This document shows, one piece after another, positions 1 through 11,485 of a stretch of DNA of 64,000 nt. The notes beneath the pieces are model-generated. The model saw only the letters and a program-made list of their open reading frames with translations. It did no database searches and was not told the origin of the DNA. Made by a program: the position numbers and the translations under genes. Source of the stretch: Musa acuminata AAA Group (taxonomy: Eukaryota; Streptophyta; Magnoliopsida; Zingiberales; Musaceae); contig NC_088355.1 of assembly GCF_036884655.1 (NCBI RefSeq), positions 36,981,001 to 37,045,000 of the forward strand. Direction: 5' to 3'. The first letter of the stretch is position 1; every line of letters starts with the position of its first letter.

Positions 1-81
1 TCGACTGCCCCGCCTGCCGGGCCAGATGCAGCGATGGTCGCCGCTGCTAAGCATTTCTCTCACAAAGTCAACTTAGGCTAG
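1..81 (+). pseudogene. 3' end of a small gene, cut by the window edge (duplicate of 2766-2936)
   Basis: The first 81 bases read in frame to a TAG stop and give the last 26 residues of the small protein annotated at 2766-2936. Over this stretch the two copies differ at only two bases, one of them silent. The 3' flanks also correspond: shared phrases about 'cttattgttcataat' and 'agattaccgcat' follow both stops, with indels. This is therefore a tandem duplicate whose 5' part lies outside the window; whether it is intact cannot be seen. The family is not one I recognise. Confidence 0.5.
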
Positions 82-2006
82 TTTTTTGTGTATCTTGCAA
101 AAGTATAGAAGATTGAGTTATGAAACTTATTGTTCATAATCGATCAAAAATGTATATGTATCTTACAAAAGTATCGAAGATTACCGCATTTATGTACGTT
201 TAGATCAAAAATGTATATGCTTGACTACCACAGATAGGAAATCGCCATTGCTACATGAACTATCAAGCCAATTAGTAACAGAGGCTCAGTGGCTCTTACT
301 CCTTGTTTGGCGAAAAGGTTCTTTTCTAGACACCAATCGACCTACAAGCTCAGGACTCCTCAGACAAGTACTGCACTTTGTATTAACGAAGGAAGATATG
401 CCTGGAAAGTTAACGGATGAACTCGAAGTTTTCCATTAGATAAGATAGAGTGACTTTAGTATTTCTTTAAAAAGCTATTATCTACATCAAGAGAAGGTGG
501 TTTAAAGAAAGAATAAAGCCAGCGGACGAGACTGACCGTTGGGACAGACAAAGACAATTATCAATCATTGGAAAATCTCTTGTCGACAAGGGATATATGG
601 AATCTCCATAAGAGGAGCTGTGGTGGTATCGTGCTATTAGACTGTCTGACTGGGTTGGCTATTTTCTACGCTCCCAATGACTGTATTGGATGAAGCACTG
701 GAAAGAGAACAAGACAAGGCTCCAATGACTGATTCTACTGCTCCTCCACCCAGGGAAGGAATGGAGCTTCGCTCTCTGAAGAGAGAGTTGAGAGTTCTTG
801 CTTCCTGCCTTCAAAGTAGATTCAAAGATATAAGATATGATTCCTTCAGCTGTCCATTCACAGCGGATGAAGAAATAACATTGTACAGTGCGAACGCGGA
901 GTAGAAAAGACGCAAGGTTCTACCACTTTACCTCATTCGTTTTCTCGTCATTCATTCTCTATGCATTTGTCATATTATCAACAAAATCTCTTATTTTTTT
1001 CTAAGAAAAAAGTTAGTTTATACTTTCCAGAATTATCTTCTCTAGAAAAGAAAAAAAAGGGGCTCTTTGAATGCATGAAATTGACAAGGCTTCGGAGGAA
1101 ACAACAGTCAACAGATGCTTTGGTCAAGCAGCCGAGCAATCCAGACTAAGCCATTCATCATTTGCTCCGCGTGACTTCCTCATCAAAGAACGATGGCAAC
1201 TTCAACAAGCCGCCTTCGCGCGTCGCTGCACGCCATCTGTGAAGCCAGCAAGAAACAATCAACACCGATTTCACTTTGTTTGTGCTCGCCTCATATATTT
1301 TGACTGACGCCTCTTCTCCTACGTTTAAGTCCAAATGCTGAGTCTTCCAACTAAAAACTTGACCACCAAGCAACGCAAACAATGAAGCTTTTTTAGTCGT
1401 CGATTAGAACATGATAATAAAAAAATTGAAAAGCATGCCTTTTCCTCGTAGAACAATCTCTATATGGAAATAAGTGTCAACCTTCTTCCTAATCTATATA
1501 AACGAGAGGGACATAATCTATATAAATAGGAGAGGGACATGTTAATGAATTTAAGATAAAACTTATTCAATAAAATTTCTTCAATAATTATTCTTATATT
1601 CTATTATTTTTATCATATTATTAGAGTAGTGAGAAAAGCGAAACTTCGTTCTTGTCTTCGACCAGCGACCAACGTCGTTGAGAAAAGCAAAGCTTCACCC
1701 TTGCCTTCGGCCATCTTCCTCACCGCGATAGTCTTCGTTGATCTGCCAACAGTCAATGGACTTAAGGAGAACGAAGGACAAACTTAAGGGGAACGAAAGG
1801 AACGCTTGTGCCCTCATAACAATAGTAATCATAGCAGCAGCGATTTGCTCTACTCACGAAGCCTCTCGCTCGTAAATCATTATTTGAATCGATCCAAGAT
1901 TGGTATCCTTGATAGGAGCACCATCTTGCGATGGCATGATAGAAGATAAGATTTCCATGTTGAAAATATTGTCGATAAGTTTCATCACTTATATTCTAAC
2001 ATATAT

Positions 2007-2088
<82 letters not shown>

Positions 2089-2160
2089 ATATATATGTGT
2101 ATATATATATACACATATATATATACATACATATATATATATACATATATATATACATAC

Positions 2161-2191
<31 letters not shown>

Positions 2192-2600
2192 GTGTCACTT
2201 TAATAATAATAATAATAGAGAAAATTCAGTTCTTCCATTAAAAATACTTGTTTGGCATGTATGTATAACTAAATTATAGCGTCTTTAAGATGCTATGCAA
2301 GTTAGTGGCTTAATGGCTTCCTCCTCTAATATCTATGGCATCTCCTCTATCTCACTTATCACTACAAACGATACCCGTAAATAATTATATTTCTAATTAA
2401 TATTTTGAGAGAAGACCTTTCTATTCCCCAGGAATCTCCTCCACCATAGCTGGGTCAAGTTTATGCAGCAGCTTCCAAGAAAGCAATATGTTATTTGACG
2501 GCATCAACCTTGGTCAAGCAGTCCAAAAGCTTTACAGATTCCTTGAACTCGATTCCAAGTTCCTTCTCAGAAAGAAGCAGCGTAAAAAACTTGATCACCA
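82..2600. other. Intergenic region with a block of possible organellar origin and an AT microsatellite
   Basis: No supported gene. From about 200 to 1300 the base composition is more balanced than in the flanks, and several short open frames (221-439, 677-904) lie in ordinary-looking sequence that resembles plant mitochondrial spacer in style. I cannot name a mitochondrial gene in it, so this is only a suspicion. Around 1355-1385 the phrase 'cttgaccaccaagcaacg' recurs as 'cttgatcaccaagcaaca' near 2590, just upstream of the small gene. The promoter region of that gene therefore also seems to have taken part in the local duplication. Confidence 0.3.
2000..2191. repeat. Compound (AT)n / (GTAT)n / (ACAT)n microsatellite
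   Basis: A run of alternating AT from about 2017 to 2080 continues into interrupted GTAT, ATAC and ATATAC repeats up to about 2191. The open frames on both strands that translate to Tyr-Ile repeats are artefacts of this repeat. Confidence 0.95.
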
Positions 2601-2624
2601 AGCAACATAAACCATTCCTCTCCC

Positions 2625-2634
2625 TATAAATATA
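2625..2634 (+). promoter_or_regulatory. TATA box of the small gene
   Basis: The sequence tataaatata lies about 130 bases upstream of the chosen ATG at 2766. That fits a transcription start near 2655-2665 and a 5' leader of about 100 bases. It also argues against the more upstream in-frame ATG at 2634, which overlaps the TATA box. Confidence 0.6.
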
Positions 2635-2765
2635 TGTTGCTCGTTAGCATCCGAACTACGATAGAAAGCCATCAACTCTCCACCTACGACGCATTCTTCC
2701 CTGTGTCGAGCCTCCATTTGTCCCCAAGTTGTTCTTCTTGTGCTTGCCTAAACCCGAAGCAAGTG

Positions 2766-2936
2766 ATGGGGAGCAGCAGAATGGGCAGTAAGCCACTGTG
2801 GTCGTGGTTCCGACGCTTCTTCCTGACCGATCACGATCATGGAGTGAAGCGGGGATCGGCTGCCCCGCCCGCCGGGCCAGATGCAGCGATGGTCGCCGCT
2901 GCTAAGCATTTCTCTCACAAAGTCAACTTAGGCTAG
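2766..2936 (+). CDS. Small basic protein of unknown function (56 aa)
   Basis: An open frame of 56 residues starts MGSSRMGSKPLWSWFRRFF and ends KHFSHKVNLG before TAG. It is rich in Trp, Phe and Arg near the start, has an Ala/Pro-rich middle and a basic His/Lys tail. I see no signal peptide and no known motif. The start was chosen because a TATA box sits at 2625-2634, so an in-frame ATG at 2634 would lie upstream of the transcript start. Support for coding comes from the tandem copy at 1-81, which keeps the frame and stop. It could be a short plant-specific peptide gene or a non-coding transcript with a chance frame. No function is assigned. Confidence 0.5.
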   Translation: MGSSRMGSKPLWSWFRRFFLTDHDHGVKRGSAAPPAGPDAAMVAAAKHFSHKVNLG

Positions 2937-3147
2937 TTTTGTGCATCTTTCATGCGACTGTAGCTTGTATTTCTCAGCATTTTTAGGTGATGTGATTGAG
3001 TTATAAAACTTATTGTTCATAATCCATCAAAAATGTATATGTATCTCACAAAAGTATAGAAGATTACCGCATTATGTACTTTTAGATCGACAATTTCCTT
3101 GTTTTCTAAATATTTCCAAGACTGCAATGACTCATCACAAATTAAAA

Positions 3148-3148
<1 letters not shown>

Positions 3149-3203
<55 letters not shown>
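3149..3203. repeat. (TA)n microsatellite
   Basis: About 27 uninterrupted TA units. Confidence 0.95.
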
Positions 3204-3206
<3 letters not shown>

Positions 3207-3732
3207 GAATATATATAAATAAATAATAGGATGCTTCTTTCTCATTAATAAACAAGAGGGATTGGAAATTATTATTTTCCGAAAATTTAAAAAGTTTCTT
3301 GAATTAAAATTACATTAAGTCAACCACATCGTTGTCATTAATCTTCATTTTATTGAAATTTTTTATGACTCAATAAAAAAAAGGATAAGCTAATGAATTT
3401 TTTTCCATGTTTTATTTCTTCTGCGCGTGAAAGAGATTAAGAAAACTTTTAAGGACTAAAAATAAATTATTTATTTTGACTTTTTTACCCATATTAATTT
3501 TATGGCCTTTCTTTCTGTTTTCACTCGCATTATTGATTCTCAGATTTGTAGTAATATCTAAGACAATTAGCTGCTTCTCATAGTTGGAGTCCTTTGATTA
3601 AATATGTTTTAATCTCTAATATAATTAACAAATTATATAATATTTTGGATAAATTCTTGAAAAAAAACTCAGCTTTTCCACCACTGATTTATTGAATTCT
3701 CAAACAATGTTATCTTTTTTTCTTCTTTTTAT

Positions 3733-4036
3733 AATGGATCGGTAAACCAGTTCAGAAATAATATAACGTGGTATAAAAATATTATAATATAATAATTTTT
3801 ATAATTTTTATGAAAATATTATGCTTTTAGTATTTTTATATTATGTTATCGTATTTTTAGTAATATTAGAAAAACTATAACATCATAAAAAAATTCTATA
3901 AGACTTTGTTTTTTATCTTAATCATACCAAAAAAATATAACACAGCGTTTTTATTCTATATTATAATATTTTTAGATTTACTGAAAATATTTTAACATAA
4001 TATAAAAAATACTGTAAATTCATCGATCCACTCAAT
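3733..4036. mobile_element. Possible AT-rich MITE-like inverted repeat
   Basis: The left half contains aaaaatattataatataat (about 3775) and the right half its near reverse complement, ttctatattataatattttt (about 3955). The outer ends carry tggatcgg on the left and cgatcca on the right, which are inverted relative to each other. This fold-back layout is typical of a small non-autonomous DNA element. AT-rich DNA gives chance palindromes, and no clear target duplication was found, so the call is tentative. Confidence 0.35.
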
Positions 4037-4782
4037 GGATTGATTTAAAAAAAAAAGTAAAAAAGAGATAAAATGGGGGTAGGTGACAGGGGATATTTCA
4101 AAACTTAGATTAAAAAAATGATGTTAAAATGATACTTTTCTAGAAAATTCTATTTTTAAACAAAATTCATCCCAGTGTTTTTTTATTTTTTAGGAGATTA
4201 AGATTTACATTTGTTATTTACAACCCTATAATAATATTTTTTTAATATTCCTAGGTTACCCCTTTATATATATATCTTTAATTTATAACTCAATTTTAAT
4301 AAAATCTTCTTACTCTTTATTTATCATATATACATATATTCTTATCCTTTATCTCTTAATAATCGGAGATAAATAAAATAATAAAATAAATAGATGATGA
4401 AATGAAATGATTTGAAGATCGAAGCTGTCGATAATAAAATATTATTTATTAATTTTTTAAAAGATTGTGAATAATAATGGTGTTGTGAATATTATATTAT
4501 TATTATTATTGAGATGATGGGAGGGTAGGGGTGGAATTTTCCTTAAAGAATAGGCTACTTGGTTAAACAATACGTTCTTTTGCTTCCGAGGGCAGCGGCC
4601 GCCCCCCTCGCCGTCCGTGCCTGCCGCCGCGGCAGTTTCCAATCACACTCCGCCGCTGCCACCCCCAGGTTTATCTTCTTCTTCTCTTTGTTCTACTCCC
4701 TCCGCAGTTTCTTCTCTTACAGGGGAGCGCCTGAGAGCCGTGGGAGTGGTTTTAGTCTTGGAAAGGTGCCGCTCGGCGCCGG

Positions 4783-4785
4783 ATG
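4783..4785 (+). promoter_or_regulatory. Upstream ATG overlapping the BIM2 start, out of frame
   Basis: An ATG 14 bases before the BIM2 start opens a frame that runs through exon 1 and would end at once after splicing (TGA in exon 2). The main ATG at 4797 has G at +4; the upstream one has A at +4. A leaky-scanning effect on BIM2 translation is possible if the transcript begins upstream of 4783. Confidence 0.4.
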
Positions 4786-4796
4786 AGAAGCGATCC

Positions 4797-7700
4797 ATGG
4801 AGGCCGCCGCGTCGAGATCCGGCAGGGGGTTCGACGACGAGGATGACGACGATCAGGAGTTTGCGAAAAGAGAAGGCTTCTTCTTCTCCCATAAAGGTGG
4901 TTCCTTTTGTAGCTGTTTCTGTTCTCTCTCTTTTTTATTCGCCTTTCCCTTTCAGATGCGCTCCACTATTCCGTGTTCGGCGTCGGTAACCACCGCCGAT
5001 GCATAATGTGGATTGTCTGACTGCAAACTGCAAATTGCAACTTGAATTGTAACGAAAGGGAAATGCTTTCGTTTTCATTTTTCCCAATTTTCATTTTATT
5101 ATGGTTTTTAGTGGTAGTGATATAGACCCATGCAAAGATGAAATTTTGCAGGCGTTATAATGATTTCGTTTGGACATTAACTGATATCTTCTGAATTCTT
5201 ATGCTTTTCTTCTTGATGGATAGCAGATTTGACCATCAAAGCAGATGGGAAAGGAAGTGGCACCGATGACCTGCCAACTACCCCGAGGTCTAAGCATTCT
5301 GCCATGGAGCAGCGGAGAAGAAATAAAATCAATGACAGGCAAGTGACCATTATGGTAATATATGCAAAAATCTCCAAATTCTGCTCTATATGTTGCTTGT
5401 TTCTGCCCTAAACTTATTCTGGCATTTTCTTTAAACTGTTTTTTTTTGGGAGTTTGAAGTAGTTGTGTATCCTGGTTCTCCTTGGCGATTAATTTAGGAA
5501 CCGATGAGACTCTGCAATTTGCCACTTGTTTAATCAATTGGCTATAGCATGAAAATAACAATCACTATGTACTTTAGATCTTTTGGATGTGACCTTCTAC
5601 ATGTTCTTAGTTTTGCTTGGTCATAGTTGGTCCCTCTCAAAATTAATTAAACCCTAATCAAGAAAAAAAATGTATATGCTTATGCTTTCACTTTGATGTC
5701 ATGATCTGGAAAGATTTGCTTAGATCTAGGAGATGGAGCGTGGTCTGCTGAGAGGGAAGCCACATGGGAGCCAGTTGGACTATTGGCTAGAAGGACTTCT
5801 TGAGGTGTGGAGCTCAAAGGCAAAGAGGCACCAGATCATGAGCCAAGGTAACTCTGATGAGCGAAGGAAGGAACATAGTGTCGAGCGGTATACCTTGGTT
5901 GGCTGGAGGGGCCTCACTTTTGCAACCGATGATAATTGTTTGGTAGCAGGCAAGACCCCCTGCTTTTCTGATGGAGGACAAGTTTTTCCTGTAGGTGATA
6001 CTAACCACCTATAATCCTGACATTCACTGAGATATATAAGAGACCATAGGGTGAAGGTGACACATTGAATGAGTAGGCAGCAATCTGTGTAAGCCTAGAA
6101 GGTCCTTAATTTTGGTTGACCAAGGTCCTAGGTGGATGGCCAACCTCTCAGTTTATTGGTCTTGGGCTTCTTATATAAACTCCCCTGATTGGTTATGTGC
6201 TTGGAGTGAGGTAGGTCCGTCTGTCAGCCAAATAGGACCAGTCCACAATAGATTTTTTGTTTTATCATCTTTCTCTCTGGTTGTTTTCTCTGAAATCTTT
6301 GTAAGGCTTAAAGGCCATGCATGGACATTAATTTCTCTTCTATGCAATTAACTGGTTTGTTTAAGTTGCTTATTTCTCTAATTGATAGTTTACAATGTTG
6401 TCTTACCTTGAATCGGGAAAAGCACTGATTGGATGGTCATACTCTATCAATTTAGGAGATAATATTAGTTGACTCTCAAGTCTCAACTGAAATTCATCTT
6501 TTCTTTTCAACCTTCTCTATTTTCCTTTACATAAATCTTTTTATTTATCGCTATATATGGTGTTGCTTACTTATTGTTTGTAACAATACATGAATATTGT
6601 ACTTGCCTGTTTAGTTTATGGCAACAAGTGACACTATATATGGTGTTGCTAACCTATTGTTGGTAACAATACATGAATATTGTACTTTCCTGTTTAGTTT
6701 ATGGCAACAAGTGATGTGGTGCACTTGTTTTCTGTAGTTTAATAAGCTGAATGTTAACTGTCTTATGTACTTGCAGATTTCAGATACTTAGGGAACTCAT
6801 ACCTCATAGCGATCAGAAGAGAGATAAAGCATCATTTCTTCTGGAGGTATATATCATGCCAATAGTGCATAACTATGGAATATCTTTCCTCTTCTACATT
6901 ATATTCTTTGACATTAACAGTTTTGCTTATTGTTTATTATACTTTTCAGGTGATTGAATACATCCAGTTTTTACAAGAGAAGGTTCAAAAATATGAGTCA
7001 TCTTACCCAGGATGGAATCAGGATAATGCCAAATTGATGCCTTGGGTAATTGTTTGTTATGCTTCCTCTATGTATGTGCATGACTATGGCTATGCATGCA
7101 AATTTGCTTAAAACATGCAATCTGTGGTGAAATTGTCCGTCTAGGGAATTATGTCTCTAGGTTCTTTGTATAGCAACAGTATTTAAAATCTTGCATCTAA
7201 TTCTTTTAGCTATGTTGTAGGTCTCTGCTTATTCATCTTTTTTTGTATAAAATAAATTCTTCTATAAATGATGCAAGCTCTGGTAACAAACTATTATGAT
7301 TTAAATGATATTCTTTGTAACATAAAAAAGTACTAAAAATATTTTTTTCATATAGAACATTTCTCTACTGTTGATAATATTATGCTCTTTGGAATCTGCC
7401 TTGAGTCTGTTGTATCTTTTTGACAAATTTTCTTGCAGCATAATTTAATTTTTATCTGGGCCCAAATCAATCTTGAATTATTTTTTTAAAAAGATGGTTC
7501 CAAATTTATTTTGAAATCTTAATTACTTATGCAAATAAAAGCACTTTTCTAATATTTTGCTTTGTTTTTTTTGTTTTATGGCAGGTAAAAGTCTATTACA
7601 GATCATTCTGGAAGAATGCACAGGTGTCTGTCATTTAGGCAATATGACTATCAATTGACAATTTTTATGCCTCTTTGCTGTTATAGAGCTGTCATGGTGA

Positions 7701-10188
7701 TATGCTTTACTGGTGCAATGATTTTTTGCTATTCTTCCCACCCATAATCCCTTTTTTTTCCTTTCAACAGAACAACAACCAAACCCCTGTAGATGGTCTA
7801 TCTGACCCTTCTCAAGTCATTAGAAATGGTTCTGCTCCTCCTGCATCTGTTTTCGCTGGACAGTTTGATGAAAATGATATCCCTGCTGCACCTGTTATGC
7901 TTTCAAATGCTCCGAATCCAACACAATTGGACATGACTACTGGTGTCCCCTACAAGATAATGGAAACTGCTACAGGTTTTGCTAGTAAGTGAACTACAAC
8001 TCCTTTTATTGGCCAATATAATTTGCTTTTGTGAGGGTAAATAGTGGTGCAAATCAGAGATTGATTTCAGTTGCAGATAACATGCCCTCTCAGGCTCAGC
8101 CGCATTGGTTAGGATCATCCAGCCCTGCTGATTGTGCTGTGAGCAGTGAGATGTTGAATGAGCAAGAAGAGTTGATAATTGATGAGGGCACAATTAATGC
8201 ATCTGCCAGCTACTCCCAAGGGTATGCGCCAAACTATTCGTTGATAACTATTTTTATGCTGCTTCTAGATTTCAGCTTGAATTATACATCCATTTACAAA
8301 TTACTTTTCTGGAAGGATGCTTGTGTTTGCTCATTTCATCTGTGTGCATTTCTTTTATCACTTTTTGGTTGCAGTTTTCGTACTCCTTCACCTATTTCAT
8401 TTCTTTCAATGGACTTTTCTGTTTGCTTCATTTCTTTCAATAGACTTTTCTGTTTGCTGCTTGAGTTATAATTGGATATTTTAACCAACTTGCTCAAGCT
8501 TAAGTCTTTCTTTTCTTGTACTTAGATATCTTGAGAGAGATATGTGAATATATATGATCATTCATATGTCATTATTATTATCACCTGATTTCCTGTTTCT
8601 TTTTGTTTGATTTTTTTTCTCATATCAAAGATCTCTTGATGTTTGCAGATTTGATGTTATGTTGCATGTCACATATAGGAAATATTCTTTTGCTGAACTG
8701 CATTAGAACCTGCAACTTGATATTTTCTACATATTTTGTTTATGAGTTTAATAACTTTGAAGTGCTTGGTACCAAACAGGCTTTTGACGTCGCTAACTCA
8801 GACATTACAAAGTTCTGGTGTAGATCTGTCTCAAGCCAACATCTCTGTGCAAATTAATCTTGGTAAGCGAGCAACTAACAGGAGACCTACTGCCACCACT
8901 GCATTGTCCAACTACAAGGTATAGGCTATTCTATTGTAAATAACAGCACATGTGTCTTTGAGCTACATATAATGAATGATCTTCAGCTTTTCTTGAAACG
9001 ACAGTATGTGATGCTGCTCCAATCCTTAATTTTATTAGTTTGTCTAATATCGGGTGCAAAATATTTGTTTCTAGATTAGCTTCTTATATATCTTATATGT
9101 AGTCAGTTAATTATTTCGTCTCTAGGATCTGTCATATAATATATTGGTGACAAACCCAAAGATTATTCTAAGCTTAATTTAATTATTTTTGGCTAAAACT
9201 GCCTAAAATAATGAAACAGATGAAACTTTATGAAACTAATCAGTTTGGATTGGAACTAGCCAAAGGTTGAAAAATGACCAAAAATGACCAAACTCTCAGA
9301 ACAATGTTTGAAGAATGTCTCGGCCACAGCTTCTAATGTTACTTTAATGGTCAAAATTATTTTCAGGGTGCAAAGTCAACCTTTCTTAATTATGCATGTA
9401 TTGCTTCTCCATGGGTCAAGACTATCAACTTAGTCCTGCTTCATGTAAACCACTTAATTGGAGGCATTTCTCTATTGCCCTATGACCCTCATAGTTTGCT
9501 GTTTTTTCTTGCAATCACAAGGTTCATGATGAAACTCAAAACTGTTGCATTGTACTTGTGGCTTGCAGGAATAATTCTTATAACTGTTGTTTTCTAGTTC
9601 ATCAATTTTTAAGTCTTGCCCTTGGATTATGTTAACCCTGCTCTTTTTCTTGGCAAATTTGTCTAAATAGGTCCGAGACTAGATTCAAGAATGTGGACTT
9701 GTATAATTGTGTTATGTAACTAATCATGCTGTTGTTGTATTAATGTATTTAAATCATAACCACTATGAGTTGTTTGTTAATTTTGGCCATGAGCTTTATA
9801 TAAAAGTATTTGTTTTTAATGTTTTCAGTTCCCTTGTCTTTAGTTATCAGCTTTGCCATATGAGAACTTTGTTTTGTGTTCATGAGATACTGGGTATTCT
9901 AATCCATCTCCTGCATGTACTGGGCATATGTTTATTGATCTCGTGTGCGGCTTGCACATGCAAACATCTAAAATAATGTCAGTTGCAGTTCTTGGAGCCG
10001 TCAGGTTAATTTTGGGTTATATCACCCTTTTCAAACATGATCTACTCTTGTTCTAATTATCTCCTTAATGGTCATAGGATCCTGATGATCCGGCATCAAC
10101 TAATCAAGCAGTTGGTCGCTCGATGATGGGGATCACCAATCAGGAGTCTTCACAAGCAGCTAAGAGACACAAGGCTGATAACTGCTAG
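4797..10188 (+). CDS. BIM2: BIM2-like bHLH transcription factor (BES1-interacting Myc-like), nine exons
   Basis: Exons: 4797-4896, 5227-5338, 6777-6846, 6950-7045, 7585-7623, 7771-7984, 8077-8221, 8780-8918, 10078-10188 (1026 nt, 341 aa). The protein has an acidic N-terminus ([16 protein letters not shown]) and a bHLH at about residues 55-108. The basic region is [16 protein letters not shown] with the H-E-R E-box contacts H57, E61 and R65; helix 2 is [20 protein letters not shown] conserved C-terminal block follows at about 259-290 ([20 protein letters not shown]) and a basic tail AAKRHK. Arabidopsis BIM proteins dimerise with BES1/BZR1 in brassinosteroid and shade responses in the nucleus; here that role is inferred from family. 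The exon 2 donor is GC (GCAAGT). It is chosen because it restores DRFQILREL, whereas the nearby GT gives a stop or loses the Phe. Exon 5 (39 nt) is the least certain. Confidence 0.9.
6551..6715 (+). repeat. 83-bp tandem duplication in BIM2 intron 2
   Basis: Two adjacent near-identical copies begin 'ctatatatggtgttgct' at 6551 and 6634 and end 'ggcaacaagtga'. They differ at a few bases. Confidence 0.9.
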
Positions 10189-11485
10189 TTCTTCCTTCCT
10201 CAGCTTAATGTGTCACCAGCATTGCTGAACCTTTGTTAAATGTGTTTATTCTGATCAGTCTTCTACTTTTAGCGAATTTGAGAACTGTTGGTATAATTTA
10301 ATTTCCGTCGCCATCTGCCAATAGGCCTACATTGCAATATGTGAAGCTGCTTTTCTTTTACAGGCTTCCATATGTTTGTGGAGTTTTGTCTATTTTCTCA
10401 TAGGAATGCTGTTGTAAGCTCATCAAGATGATTGTCCCATTGGCAGTATATTCTTGTGGACGTGATTAGATATCTATCCTTTTGAGGGTTGTACTATATT
10501 TGGTTCTGCATTTAAATGGAAATTGAGCTAATGTAGTTAAATGAACAATGTGTGTCTAATGGATCAGTGTACTAAGAATGTTCTTGTTGGAGATTAGTAC
10601 TTTCTAAACCTTATTACTAGGACAAGCTTTTCTTGATCATTGCCACCTTATGCTTTAACTTCTTCTGGCACTTCCATGTTTAGGTCACTCTAAGATGCAA
10701 CATTGACTAAGAATCATATTATTATTTATTAGATCTACAACATTAGAGTTTCTTAGTACCTCCATACCCCAAGCCACCAAAATAAAGGTGTTACTTTGTA
10801 TGGCCCCTTTACTTTTTCTTTCTTCCATACTATTGGAAAGGTGTTATTTTGTATAGTGTTTGTGCTAAAAGACAGTTCAATTTGTATGTCTACCTGCAGC
10901 TGTGCCCACATGAACATGCATGAGTTTATGAGAAAAGCATCATGATAGCTTAATTGCACAATATTAATCAATATCAAACACCTATTGGACACCAAAGGCT
11001 TAACTTTTACATCACTGTGCAACAATGATTAAGAAAACCATTATTAGATCAATAAACTAAAAGGATTCCCATTACCCATATACCTCCATCAGTGATCAAT
11101 GCCTCAAGAGAAGGAATTATCTTTCAGCAACATCTTCAATCCATAAAAAGAACAATCCTCTCTGTTCTATCTCCTGTACATGCAGCTGAGATAACCTGAA
11201 AGTTGGATCTCACTCCTCACTTTCTCACAGTCACTCACCTCTCTACACAGGAATCAATCTTATTTAGAAGAATGAAAGATATGCTATAAATATGTATATC
11301 CAGCAGCTGCATGAAAAACACTCCTCCAATGTGCTAATAACCTCTTTGCTATGCGTTTACCTTTTCTAAGCAAAACCTCCATCTTTTAGATCTTGGTCCA
11401 ACAAGGGCCACCTTCATGAAGGATCGCTATGATGGTTTTCTTTGAACAAATGTGTTCTAAAGAGATCAATACCATGATAAAGAAC
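10189..11485. other. Convergent 3' region between BIM2 and the RRT-like gene
   Basis: The two genes point at each other, so this 1.3 kb holds both 3' untranslated regions and any spacer. It is AT-rich, without repeats that I recognise. I see no further gene. Confidence 0.6.

Larger units (their letters stand above)
2937..4560. other. AT-rich intergenic region upstream of BIM2
   Basis: No gene seen. It contains the TA microsatellite at 3149-3203, an AT-rich inverted-repeat segment at about 3733-4036, and from about 4560 the GC-richer leader of the BIM2 gene. Confidence 0.6.

Noticed and set aside
1985..2241. Open frames translating to Tyr-Ile repeats
   Set aside because: Translations of an AT microsatellite on both strands.
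5733..6014. Open frame in BIM2 intron 2 (starts [18 protein letters not shown])
   Set aside because: No family match, no splice sites linking it to the gene, and intron 2 joins cleanly without it.
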